A program made the translations under genes and the position numbers. From Spirosoma oryzae (GTDB lineage Bacteria > Bacteroidota > Bacteroidia > Cytophagales > Spirosomataceae), in NCBI RefSeq assembly GCF_003002825.1, contig NZ_PVTE01000010.1, positions 160,106 to 224,105 on the forward strand: 64,000 nt of DNA. The letters are read 5' to 3'. Shown piece after piece: positions 35,449-43,861 of this stretch. The first letter of the stretch is position 1, and the number at the start of each line of letters is the position of its first letter. Under the pieces are notes generated by a model. That model was not told where the DNA came from, ran no database searches, and saw only the letters and a list, made by a program, of their open reading frames with translations.

Positions 35449-38046
35449 TTAGAATGGATACCCGATACCGAAGTTAATCACCAGCGGGTTGGGACCACTA
35501 CTTAGCTGACGAAGCGAAAACTTGGGCAACAGGAAACGCTGGTCTTCGACAGTGCCGTCGGCCGTAAGTACGTTTTGGCGGGCGGGGTCCCATACTTTGA
35601 TGCCCCCGTCGAGCCGGATTACGAAGAAAGAGAAGTCAATTCGTAAACCTACGCCTGTGCCGACGGCGATTTGCGGAAGAAAGGTGTCGAGCTGAAACGT
35701 AGAGCCGGGGCGGGTGGCATTGTTCTGCCGCAGTGTCCAGACGTTACCGGCATCGACAAATACGGCCCCGTTGATGTCGGCCCCCAGGTGAAACAACCTG
35801 CCGCGCAATTCGGCAGACCCTTCCAGCAGTACGTTGCCGGGTTGTTCGAAGAGGTAAATATACTGCCCGGTTCCGGTTTGGTCGGGCAGCGTGGAACCGG
35901 GGCGGAATGGATAGGCACCACCCGGCCCAAGCCGTCGGGGAAGCCACGCCCGGACACTGTTGCTACCGCCCGCAAAAAACAGTTTTTCGTAGGGTACCGG
36001 CCCCCCGTCAGGACCATAACCGTAGGCTACCCCTGTATTGACCCGGAAGGCCAGCATCGCCCGGTTTCGCAGTGGAATGTAGTGTCGGAAGTCGACGTTG
36101 AACCGCAGGAACTTGTAAAACTGTAGATTGGTGTTCGCCGTGTCGATAAAGCGGTTCGGCAGGAAATTCAGTGTTGTGCCGCCCGACTCTACAACGGTGC
36201 GCAGAAAATTGGTCGGTCGTCGTAGTCCCCCCGCCGTAAGGCCGGGTGCGCTGTTGTTGTAGGTGTAGGCAAAGCTGAAGCTCGAACTCAGCGACCGCCG
36301 AAAACTAAGCAGAATCGTACTGCCTAGCTGGGCGAGCGAATCGAGCTGCTGCTTAAACAATTTACCTAGATACGTGTCAAAATTGGCGTTGATAAGATTG
36401 ACGTCGGCAATCAAAAAACTAAACTGCTTGGTAGGGGTAGTCTGCCAGGTGTACGCCATCGTTCCACGTAACAACGACCGGCGAAAGTCGGGTCGTAGCG
36501 TGTTGTTGAAGCTAATACTGACCTGCGTACGCGGATTATACGGATTGAACCGGCTGCGAATCTGGCTTGGGAACAGAATCTGTGGGAAAGTAATCGACGA
36601 ACTAATACCCAATTCCTGCGAGGTATAAACTTGCCTTATATCTCCGGGAACCGTCAGGAAACCGGTCTGGGCTTCCAACCCGTAGCGGCCGGTTATCTCG
36701 AAGGTTTCCAGCCCACCCAGCAAGTTTCGGGCGCGGAACGACAGGCTACCAAACCCACCCGGAAACCCCTGTGACTGGTAAATCAGTCCGGTAACGCCCC
36801 CTTCGGCTGTGGCTTCGTACTTGTCGAGTGGGGTCGCCGTAACCAGCGTCTGTAGCCGTCGATTCGTCGTATCGGTGAAGTTCAGGTTGACGAACTTGAA
36901 CTGGTTGAGCAAGAACAGTTGCCGCTGCGTCTCGCGGTACTTGGTCTGACTATACAGTTCGCCGGGACGGAGCAGAATCTTGTTGTTGAGAAGGCGCGAC
37001 GATAAATTCCGGCCGTTTAGCAGGTACAGTACGCCGTTGCGGGTTACCGTATCCGGGCGACTGACAAAGGCGGCTGGCTGCGTTTCGTCGGGGCTGATAC
37101 GCACTTCCACGTCGCCGATGCGATACACGGGGTGGGCGGTCAGGCCTGGTGGGTTCAGGATGGTAAGCGATACGTCGACTGGTCGATGCAGCGAATCGGT
37201 CTGTAGCCGATCGGTAGCGCGCCGGATGGTATCGACGTCGTTGAATTGCACGTATTGCCGGGTGAAGGCATAATAGCCCTGATCGCGTAGCTGCGACTCG
37301 ATACGGACACGCTCTGCCGATATGGCGTCCAGATCGAACCGGTCGCCGACTTTGAGCGCGGCCCGGTCGAGCGATTGCCGCACCAGCGAGTCGACGCGGG
37401 GATCGTCAATTTTATACGTAACGGAGCGCAGGTAATAGCCGGCTCGTTCGGCTATCCGGTAGTTTACCCGAATCTGACGACCCAGCAGCGTGTCGAGCCG
37501 GTAGCTGGTTTGTGCGTTGAAGAATCCTTTGTCGAACAGGTAGCGCTGCATCTTCGCGGCATTGGCCTGTGCGTCTCGTTCGGCGAAGTAGGAGGGTGGC
37601 TGGCCCAGATTACGCATCAGCCAGTTCCCCTGTTCGGCCTTTATCCGTAACCGTTTCAACTGACGCTCGTATCGTCTGTTTAGTTTGCGCAGGGCTTGCG
37701 GGTCGTCGGACAGTTGCTGGCTTTGCTGCTCAAATTCGTTAGTTTTGACCTGTAAGGCACGCACGGCGGCTTCGCGGTTATAGCTGCGCTGCCCCAGTTC
37801 ATAAAACCAGAGTCGGGGTGTAATGGGCAGCCCCAGTACCCGGCTGTTGGGTTTTTGCGGAATCAGGCTTTCGAGCTGACTTGTTTCGACGATGCGGTTG
37901 CCCCGCACGTTCTGGGACGTCAGCAGGTAGCCGTTGCGGGGGCTACGGGTTGTCAGACAGCCGGTCAGACCCAGCAACAGGCTCAGTACGAGCAGACCCA
38001 GACGGCATGCGTGTAGTGTACGGGGGCTGGGTTGCCGATTCACCAT
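35449..38046 (-). CDS. tamL: TamL-type BamA/TamA-family outer-membrane lipoprotein
   Basis: This protein of about 865 residues has a lipoprotein signal (lipobox LTGC near residue 30), POTRA domains (about 40-420), and a C-terminal Omp85 barrel ending in VINFGIGYPF. The barrel carries the family phrases VPYEKLFFAGGSNSVRAW and RLGPGG (the conserved lid/loop 6 region). The lipid anchor plus Omp85 fold is the mark of TamL, which in Bacteroidota replaces TamA in outer-membrane protein or lipid export. The start codon lies nine bases from the start of the divergent methyltransferase gene. Confidence 0.88.
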   Translation of the reverse strand: MVNRQPSPRTLHACRLGLLVLSLLLGLTGCLTTRSPRNGYLLTSQNVRGNRIVETSQLESLIPQKPNSRVLGLPITPRLWFYELGQRSYNREAAVRALQVKTNEFEQQSQQLSDDPQALRKLNRRYERQLKRLRIKAEQGNWLMRNLGQPPSYFAERDAQANAAKMQRYLFDKGFFNAQTSYRLDTLLGRQIRVNYRIAERAGYYLRSVTYKIDDPRVDSLVRQSLDRAALKVGDRFDLDAISAERVRIESQLRDQGYYAFTRQYVQFNDVDTIRRATDRLQTDSLHRPVDVSLTILNPPGLTAHPVYRIGDVEVRISPDETQPAAFVSRPDTVTRNGVLYLLNGRNLSSRLLNNKILLRPGELYSQTKYRETQRQLFLLNQFKFVNLNFTDTTNRRLQTLVTATPLDKYEATAEGGVTGLIYQSQGFPGGFGSLSFRARNLLGGLETFEITGRYGLEAQTGFLTVPGDIRQVYTSQELGISSSITFPQILFPSQIRSRFNPYNPRTQVSISFNNTLRPDFRRSLLRGTMAYTWQTTPTKQFSFLIADVNLINANFDTYLGKLFKQQLDSLAQLGSTILLSFRRSLSSSFSFAYTYNNSAPGLTAGGLRRPTNFLRTVVESGGTTLNFLPNRFIDTANTNLQFYKFLRFNVDFRHYIPLRNRAMLAFRVNTGVAYGYGPDGGPVPYEKLFFAGGSNSVRAWLPRRLGPGGAYPFRPGSTLPDQTGTGQYIYLFEQPGNVLLEGSAELRGRLFHLGADINGAVFVDAGNVWTLRQNNATRPGSTFQLDTFLPQIAVGTGVGLRIDFSFFVIRLDGGIKVWDPARQNVLTADGTVEDQRFLLPKFSLRQLSSGPNPLVINFGIGYPF

Positions 38047-38055
38047 CAAGGATGT

Positions 38056-38817
38056 ATGCTTTCTAAAAATCAACTTAAATACGTTCAGTCGCTGCACCAG
38101 AAGAAGTTTCGGCAGCAGCACGGAGCCTTCCTGGTCGAAGGTGCCAAGAGTGTGCAGGAAGTACTCGCAGCCGATTTTACGGTCGAACTGCTACTGGCTA
38201 CCGAAGCCTTCCACAAAGAAAACAGTCGGCTGACAGACCGCCAACGAACACCGGTTGAAATCGCGACCGTGGCTGAACTCGAACGGGCTGGTACCCTCGA
38301 AAGCAACAACGCAGCGATTGCTGTGGTCAGAACGAAAGAAAACCGTCCTTTAGTCGCAGAAGCGGGCGAAATCGTATTGGTACTCGATGATATCCGCGAT
38401 CCGGGAAATCTTGGTACCATCCTGCGCATTGCCGACTGGTACGGTGTCCGTAAGATTCTCTGCTCCGACACGACCGCCGATGTCTATAATCCGAAAGTTA
38501 TTTCGGCCAGTAAAGGCTCGTTTACGCGGGTCGCGTGGTGGTATGGCGACATTCAGCCCGTACTGGAAGCCGCTGCCGGACAGGCTGACTTTGCCGCGTA
38601 CGGAGCCTTCCTCGACGGGGAAGACGTGCACAGCCTGTCGTTCGGGCGGGGTGGCTATTTGATTATGGGTAACGAATCGAACGGTATTCGGCCGGAGGTG
38701 GGCCGATTCGTGACAAAGCGCGTAACCATCCCCCGTTTCGGTGATGCCGAATCGCTCAACGTCGGCATTGCGACGGCTGTGCTGCTCGACAACTGGCGAC
38801 GGGTTCTGAACCAGTAA
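38056..38817 (+). CDS. TrmH/SpoU-family RNA 2'-O-methyltransferase
   Basis: This protein of about 253 residues has an N-terminal RNA-binding (SpoU_sub_bind) domain (KFRQQHGAFLVEGAKSVQEVL) and a C-terminal SPOUT domain with the trefoil-knot motifs: LDDIRDPGNLGTILRIADWYG, GYLIMGNESNGI and IPRFGDAESLNVGIATAVLL. It should methylate a ribose in rRNA or tRNA with SAM. The target cannot be told; RlmB-like and TsnR-like roles are both possible. The start at 38056 leaves only nine bases to the divergent tamL start, so its promoter must lie inside tamL. Confidence 0.92.
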   Translation: MLSKNQLKYVQSLHQKKFRQQHGAFLVEGAKSVQEVLAADFTVELLLATEAFHKENSRLTDRQRTPVEIATVAELERAGTLESNNAAIAVVRTKENRPLVAEAGEIVLVLDDIRDPGNLGTILRIADWYGVRKILCSDTTADVYNPKVISASKGSFTRVAWWYGDIQPVLEAAAGQADFAAYGAFLDGEDVHSLSFGRGGYLIMGNESNGIRPEVGRFVTKRVTIPRFGDAESLNVGIATAVLLDNWRRVLNQ

Positions 38818-38827
38818 TTCGGTTCGT

Positions 38828-39616
38828 TTACATGAAGCTGCTCATGGCTGACTCGTTGGCCAGTTCCTCGGCATGCTCTTTTCCCAGATACCGGTTGATG
38901 AAATGGTGGGCGACGTAAAGCAGGGGCGTCAGCACAATGGCCGATGTTGCTTTGTAGATGTAGTTGATGATGCCCACCGCCAGTACCTGTGTCAGCGACC
39001 AGTTGCCGAAGATGTAAAAGGCGATGCCCAGCACCACGAACGAATCGACAAGTTGCGAAACCAGCGTCGAGCCCGTGGCCCGGAGCCAGATTTTCTGACT
39101 ACCCGTAATCCGGCGTAGCGAATGAAAGACATAAACGTCGAGAATCTGTCCGATCAGAAACGCCGTCAGCGACCCGATGATGATACCCAGGCCCTGCCGG
39201 AAAATTAGCTGAAAGGCATTGTTGATGTTGATTGGATTACCGGCTCCATCTTTCGCGTTCACGTCGAGCCAGAACTGAGCGGGGGGCAGGTTGGTAACGG
39301 CGTAAATAACGAAGAAGCTGTAGGCTACGAAGCCTGCCGTCAGAAACGAGATGCGCCGAACGCCGGCCTTGCCGAAATACTCGTTGATAATATCGGAGGT
39401 GACGAATACGAACGGCCAGATGACTGCTCCTGCCGTCAGGTTGAAATCGAGCGTAAAGCCACCGAACAGGTGAATCTGCGCCGGTGCCACGCCCAGCAAC
39501 GCTTCGGCCGAAAAAATCTTGACGCCGATGATTTCGGCAATCAGGGCATTCGTCAGAAAAATAGCGCTTAGAAAAATGTACAGGTTCGTGCGCTTGTTGG
39601 TAAACGAGGGAGACAT
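38828..39616 (-). CDS. Queuosine precursor transporter (YhhQ/VUT family)
   Basis: The 262-residue membrane protein has about six helices. It shows the family features IFLSAIFLTNALIAEIIGVK, FTLDFNLTAGAVIWPFVFVTSDIINEYFGK and GSLTAFLIGQILDVYVFH. In E. coli, YhhQ imports preQ0/preQ1 for queuosine synthesis. No queuosine genes are adjacent. It is convergent with the TrmH-family methyltransferase and stops ten bases after it. Confidence 0.9.
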   Translation of the reverse strand: MSPSFTNKRTNLYIFLSAIFLTNALIAEIIGVKIFSAEALLGVAPAQIHLFGGFTLDFNLTAGAVIWPFVFVTSDIINEYFGKAGVRRISFLTAGFVAYSFFVIYAVTNLPPAQFWLDVNAKDGAGNPININNAFQLIFRQGLGIIIGSLTAFLIGQILDVYVFHSLRRITGSQKIWLRATGSTLVSQLVDSFVVLGIAFYIFGNWSLTQVLAVGIINYIYKATSAIVLTPLLYVAHHFINRYLGKEHAEELANESAMSSFM

Positions 39617-39644
39617 AGGTTCAGGTTACAGTATACCGTAAACA

Positions 39645-41051
39645 TCACTTCAATTTATACACATCAGGGTAGGCCGTCTTTTCGTAGCGGGCCGCCAGGG
39701 CGGGGATACGCTGGAACAGCTTGCCGACGACCTGCTCCCGGTCGATGATGAACGTCGGCGGGTCGTTGCGGAAATTGTCGAACACGTGTACCACCGCCTG
39801 GTAATTGTCCAGGTTTTTCAGGTCATACTGGGCGAGGTCCCAATTGAGGTAAGGGGTAGCCGGCCGGTTATCGCGGTAGGCGCTCAGGTCTTCGCCAATC
39901 ACCAGAATCGGTTCGTTGCGAATAGCCGCCGGTAGCGACGTCTGCTGCACCCGCAGGTTGGTAAGCTGCCCCAACTGTCCCGGAATCAGGCCGAGTAGTC
40001 CCTGATAAAAGAGCAACAGCATCAGCGTGAACGATAACCCAAACGCCGTTTCGGCCAGCCAGTTTTTGCGTTGATTCTCGAAATAAAATACCGCGAAATA
40101 AGCCATCGGTGGAACGAAGCTTAGAAACGACATCGGGGCCAGGTAAGGTACCAGCGCAATGGTCAGCACTGCCGTAACAAACCAGAGCACCATGATCTGC
40201 TGAATGCGCTGTTGTACGTTGACATATCGATTGCGGGTGTTGAACAGGCTCAGGAACCCCAGTACTCCCAGCCCCATCGGGATGAGTAGCGAGAACAGCA
40301 GGGACTGAAAATCCGACAGCGCGTATTGCCGCACCCGAAAGACCGACGACAGCAGGTTGCGGTTGACGTCGTCCAGTCCGTCGCGCATGTAGTAGAACAG
40401 GGCCATCACGGCAAAAGGGAACAGAAAGCCGAAAAAGGTCAGCGAATGCTGCCGGAACGTAGCCCCGGTATACAGCAGGAGCGACACCGATGCCCAGACG
40501 ATAAAGAGGGCTGAGGGCAGGTAAAACAAAGCCGCTAGACCCAGGTAAAACCCGACTTCAAAGACTTCGTCGGTGGCTCCGCGTCGCTCCATCTGCCGGA
40601 TCAGCGTGCCAAAGGCCAGCAACAGAAACGACGTAGCCATCAGCACCGGCGACAGCGTCAGGCAGTCGAACGACAGGTGCAAAAACAACATGTAAATCAG
40701 GCCCGGCCAGAAAGAGCGGTCGGAGTACACGTCGCGGGCGTTGGTCAGGTAGTTGAAATACACGATCTGAAACACCGACACAACGGTAGCGGCCAGGTGC
40801 AGGGCAATGACCGAGCGCCCAAACAAACTGTGGATACCCCAGTAAACCGTGGCGGAGAGCGGGCTGATGCTATCCCACACGTCGCGGTAGAGCAGGTGGC
40901 CCGCGCTCATCTGTTCACCCACCAGCATCCAGTTCAGTTCAGGGATGAGCAGGGGCATGGGGCGCAGGAGCAGCGGTAGCCGAATCAGTAACAGTAGCCC
41001 AATGAGCGCCACGTACTGATAGGAAAAATAAGAGCGGAAGAAACTGAGCAA
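39645..41051 (-). CDS. Multi-pass membrane protein, GT-C-like (DUF6427-type)
   Basis: The 468-residue protein has about eleven helices. Near the N-terminus the pattern PELNWMLVGEQMSAGHLLYRDVWDSISPLS resembles the first loop of GT-C transferases, but the usual DE pair is replaced by a single Glu (ELNW). It may be an inactive or divergent glycosyltransferase. A C-terminal soluble domain of about 90 residues (ILVIGEDLSAYRDNRPATPYLNW) follows. Translation starts with TTG at 41051; no ATG fits. The function is unknown, and the family name is from memory. Confidence 0.65.
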   Translation of the reverse strand: MLSFFRSYFSYQYVALIGLLLLIRLPLLLRPMPLLIPELNWMLVGEQMSAGHLLYRDVWDSISPLSATVYWGIHSLFGRSVIALHLAATVVSVFQIVYFNYLTNARDVYSDRSFWPGLIYMLFLHLSFDCLTLSPVLMATSFLLLAFGTLIRQMERRGATDEVFEVGFYLGLAALFYLPSALFIVWASVSLLLYTGATFRQHSLTFFGFLFPFAVMALFYYMRDGLDDVNRNLLSSVFRVRQYALSDFQSLLFSLLIPMGLGVLGFLSLFNTRNRYVNVQQRIQQIMVLWFVTAVLTIALVPYLAPMSFLSFVPPMAYFAVFYFENQRKNWLAETAFGLSFTLMLLLFYQGLLGLIPGQLGQLTNLRVQQTSLPAAIRNEPILVIGEDLSAYRDNRPATPYLNWDLAQYDLKNLDNYQAVVHVFDNFRNDPPTFIIDREQVVGKLFQRIPALAARYEKTAYPDVYKLK

Positions 41052-41243
41052 AACGAGCGCGTAGCGTTTCGGTTAATAGTAAAGTCGCCGGTCCGACGCT
41101 ATCAGCGAAATTACGGCCATTTTCGGCAGAACGAAAAAAGGTGCGGATATTTGCAGTCGGGTCGGAAGAGTGACGACGTATTCAGCGGAAGCGAAGAACG
41201 ATTTTGTCGACTGACTGTTCATCAACGTACCCGACCTAGTATT

Positions 41244-41624
41244 ATGGAATCGAAACGACAACAAAAAGTAGCCCGGCAGCTACAAAAAGACCTCAGCGAA
41301 ATTTTCCAGCGCGAGGTACCGCACCTGTTCAGTGGCGCTTTTATCACCGTAACCAGCGTACGGGTATCGCCCGATCTGAGCGTTGCCCGCGTATACCTGA
41401 GCTTTCTGGCTACTAAAAACAAGCAACTGCTGCTGGAGACCATTCAGGAAAAGGGTAAAGTAATCCGGCAGCACCTCGGCGACCGTGTCCGGCATCAGCT
41501 GCGCATCGTTCCCGAGTTAAACTTCTTCATCGACGACACGGTCGAGTACGCCGATAAAATGGACAAACTCTTCGCCGGTCTCGACATCCCCCCCGCGCCA
41601 GAAGAGGACGAGGACGAAAAGTGA
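41244..41624 (+). CDS. rbfA: Ribosome-binding factor A
   Basis: This protein of about 126 residues binds the 30S subunit during maturation of 16S rRNA, especially in the cold. It has the single KH-like fold: ESKRQQKVARQLQKDLSEIFQREV, then ITVTSVRVSPDLSVARVYLSF, then RHQLRIVPELNFFIDDTVEYADKMDKLF. A short acidic tail (EEDEDEK) follows. The frame extends upstream to 41151, but the ATG at 41244 begins the conserved part. It is followed by an inverted repeat and the lolC/E-like gene. Confidence 0.95.
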   Translation: MESKRQQKVARQLQKDLSEIFQREVPHLFSGAFITVTSVRVSPDLSVARVYLSFLATKNKQLLLETIQEKGKVIRQHLGDRVRHQLRIVPELNFFIDDTVEYADKMDKLFAGLDIPPAPEEDEDEK

Positions 41625-41697
41625 AAGAGCGAAAGAGCGAAAGAGCGAACGGGAAGAGCCGCTCTTTCACTCTTTCACTCTTTCGCTCTTTCATTAT
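41624..41697. repeat. Inverted repeat IR-13 (gaaagagcg arms)
   Basis: The left arm has several copies of gaaagagcg; the right arm has ctctttcac and ctctttcgc units, and together they form a long hairpin. It overlaps the rbfA stop codon and ends six bases before the next ATG, so it sits between two genes that are likely co-transcribed. Confidence 0.8.
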
Positions 41698-41702
41698 AGT
41701 GA

Positions 41703-42920
41703 ATGAACCTTGCCCCCTGGATTGCCCGACGGTACTTCTTTTCCCGCAAAAAACGCAGCTTCATCAGCTGGCTGTCTATTCTCTCGATGCTCGGCGTGGG
41801 CGTGGGAACGATGGCGCTGGTGGTCGTACTGTCGGTGTTCAACGGGATGGAGGAACTGAACCGGGAAATCTTCAAGACGTTCGAAGCAGACCTGACGGTG
41901 TCGCCGAAGCTGGGCAAACGGTTTGCGGCTCCGGCTGCGCTGCTTGACAAGGTGCAGGCAGTGGCCGGTGTGCAGGCGATTACGCGGGTGGCCCAGGACA
42001 ATGCGCTGGCGCGTTATGCCGACGGGCAGACCGTGGTTCGACTAAAAGGTGTAGACGACAATTACCTCAATCAGACCGCCCTCGACTCGGCACTGCTGGA
42101 AGGGCGACTGCTGCTCCGGCAGGACGGCGTCAATTACGCTATTGTGGCCGACGGTGTTCGCGCTGACCTGTCGATTTCGCCCGCCGACATCCTGACCCCG
42201 CTCGACATCCTGTACCCGCAGAATGGTAAAACGCTCAACGCGCTCAACCCCGACATTTTCAATGAGCAACGGCTGACTGTCGCCGGTATTTTTTTTATCG
42301 AATCGCGCTACGACAATTACGTACTGGCCCCGCTGGCCGTAGCACGTAACCTGTTCGATTACAAGCCCGACGAGGTGACAACGCTGGAGATTCAGTTGAA
42401 ACCGGGTGCGAACGAAAATCAGGTGAAACGCGCCTTGCAGACTGTCGTTGGCGAGCAACTGCTGGTGCAGAATCGTGACGACCTGAACCTGGATCTGTAC
42501 CGGGCGATTCGCGTGGAGAAACTGTTCGTGGCTGTGACACTGGCGCTGATTATTCTTGTCGCCAGCATCAACATCTTCTTCTCGCTCTCGATGTTGGTCA
42601 TCGAAAAGAAAAGCGACATTCAGATCATGTACGCCCTGGGTGCCACCAGTAACCTTATCCGTAACATCTTTCTGACGGAGGGAGCCATCATTGCCCTCAG
42701 TGGGGCTTTTGCCGGGTTGATTCTGGGTATCGGACTGTGTCTGGCGCAACAGACATACGGCTTCGTCAGCATGGGGATGACTAGTTCGATTATCGACGCG
42801 TATCCGGTACGGCTTGAATTGAACGACATAGTGCTGACGGGGGCGCTGGTTATTTTGCTAACCGTGCTGACATCCTGGTTTCCCGCCCAGCGCGCAGCCG
42901 CACAGGGAACTGGTAAATAA
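41703..42920 (+). CDS. LolC/E-type ABC transporter permease (FtsX/MacB family)
   Basis: The 405-residue protein has the layout of LolC/LolE: a first helix near 23-45 (SWLSILSMLGVGVGTMALVVVLSVFNGM), a large periplasmic MacB-like domain (about 50-270), and three C-terminal helices (LALIILVASINIFFSLSMLVI; GAIIALSGAFAGLILGIG; IVLTGALVILLTVLTS). The inner-membrane complex extracts lipoproteins for the outer membrane. No ATPase is adjacent; a LolD-like ATPase lies at 25940. It follows rbfA after an inverted repeat. Confidence 0.9.
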   Translation: MNLAPWIARRYFFSRKKRSFISWLSILSMLGVGVGTMALVVVLSVFNGMEELNREIFKTFEADLTVSPKLGKRFAAPAALLDKVQAVAGVQAITRVAQDNALARYADGQTVVRLKGVDDNYLNQTALDSALLEGRLLLRQDGVNYAIVADGVRADLSISPADILTPLDILYPQNGKTLNALNPDIFNEQRLTVAGIFFIESRYDNYVLAPLAVARNLFDYKPDEVTTLEIQLKPGANENQVKRALQTVVGEQLLVQNRDDLNLDLYRAIRVEKLFVAVTLALIILVASINIFFSLSMLVIEKKSDIQIMYALGATSNLIRNIFLTEGAIIALSGAFAGLILGIGLCLAQQTYGFVSMGMTSSIIDAYPVRLELNDIVLTGALVILLTVLTSWFPAQRAAAQGTGK

Positions 42921-43082
42921 AGCCATACGGGTTATCCTCTTTATTCTTCGGGCTACTTCACCGCGCCACAATGGCAGCCCGCTGGTCGGCACTGCTTTGA
43001 CTTATCCAAAGGGCTTACTGGGTCTGCCACCGTGGCGCGGTGAAGACACAGACCTTGGGAAAGCGGGAAAATCAGACGCAAC

Positions 43083-43766
43083 CTAGTCCCGACCCAGAAA
43101 TACCTGTTGCAATGCGCCCCATAGCCGCCGTTTCAGGTTTTGATCGGCTTCGATGGTCGGCAGCGAATCGGCCATCAGGAAGTTGATGCCGAAGAAACGA
43201 ACCGGATGGTAGCGGTCCATGGCGATGTCGAGTTTGATTCGACTGAACGGTACTCCAAACGTGATGAAGTGATGAATGTGCTTGTCCTGCACCATGGCCG
43301 CAAAGTCAATATCCCGCGCCCCGTTCAGGTTCAGAATGTCAACTCCGTCGATGTTGAGGTTGACCGCTTTGAGAATTTTTTCCAGAAAGAGCAGATTGCT
43401 GGGGTCGAGTTCCTCGTCAGCCAGCAGCAGCACTTTATGATTGAGTGGTGCCGGACGCGCGGTGGGCTGAACGGGCGTACGCATGGGGGGCGTCGACGGA
43501 CGGGGTGGAGCCGTAGGTAACACCGTGATCGATTCAGGGGGCGCAACCAGCGTGGACGTCGGCAGTTCGATGGCGGGCGCAGGACCAGCGGCCAGTCGGT
43601 CGAGGTCAGCCAGCAGGTCAGGCTTATCGAGTATCGGCTCATCGACCGTTTCGATCACCAGCTTCGCTTCCGGTTGCTTCACCGATACGTCGCCCCACGA
43701 CTCGTTCGGCAGGTGAAACAACTGGTCGGTTTGGTAAAACGTCTGGTAGAAAGCAGTTGCGGACAT
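43083..43766 (-). CDS. Unknown protein with a possible HolD (DNA polymerase III psi)-like domain
   Basis: The N-terminal 110 residues of this 227-residue protein are Pro/Ala/Thr-rich. The C-terminal 110 residues form a compact domain: VLLLADEELDPSNLLFLEKIL, then VDILNLNGA, then FFGINFLMADSLPTIEADQ and KRRLWGALQQVF. The order and spacing resemble E. coli HolD (psi), with its LRALTVSPDQVLQL strand-helix and RAALWQQ end, which shares a uracil-DNA-glycosylase-like fold. This is an inference by eye, not a database match. The ATG at 43766 is five bases from a perfect -7 box. Confidence 0.6.
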   Translation of the reverse strand: MSATAFYQTFYQTDQLFHLPNESWGDVSVKQPEAKLVIETVDEPILDKPDLLADLDRLAAGPAPAIELPTSTLVAPPESITVLPTAPPRPSTPPMRTPVQPTARPAPLNHKVLLLADEELDPSNLLFLEKILKAVNLNIDGVDILNLNGARDIDFAAMVQDKHIHHFITFGVPFSRIKLDIAMDRYHPVRFFGINFLMADSLPTIEADQNLKRRLWGALQQVFLGRD

Positions 43767-43770
43767 ACGA

Positions 43771-43778
43771 CAAAGATA
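43771..43778 (-). promoter_or_regulatory. Candidate -7 box abutting the HolD-like gene start
   Basis: On the minus strand this reads TATCTTTG, a perfect TAnnTTTG match. Only four bases (tcgt) separate it from the ATG at 43766, which would make a leaderless mRNA. A TTG lies 24 bases upstream, close to the -33 spacing. Confidence 0.45.
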
Positions 43779-43809
43779 CAGCTTACGGGCCGCAATGCCC
43801 GACAAGAAA

Positions 43810-43839
43810 AAGCCGAATCTACGGAAGCAGATTCGGCTT
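43810..43839 (-). terminator. Terminator after purA
   Basis: A perfect 11-base stem (aagccgaatct, 43810-43820, with 43829-43839) closes an eight-base loop. On the minus strand a U-run follows. It stands 22 bases after the purA stop and splits purA from the next gene. Confidence 0.8.
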
Positions 43840-43861
43840 AAAAAAATCGTAAACCAGGTTA

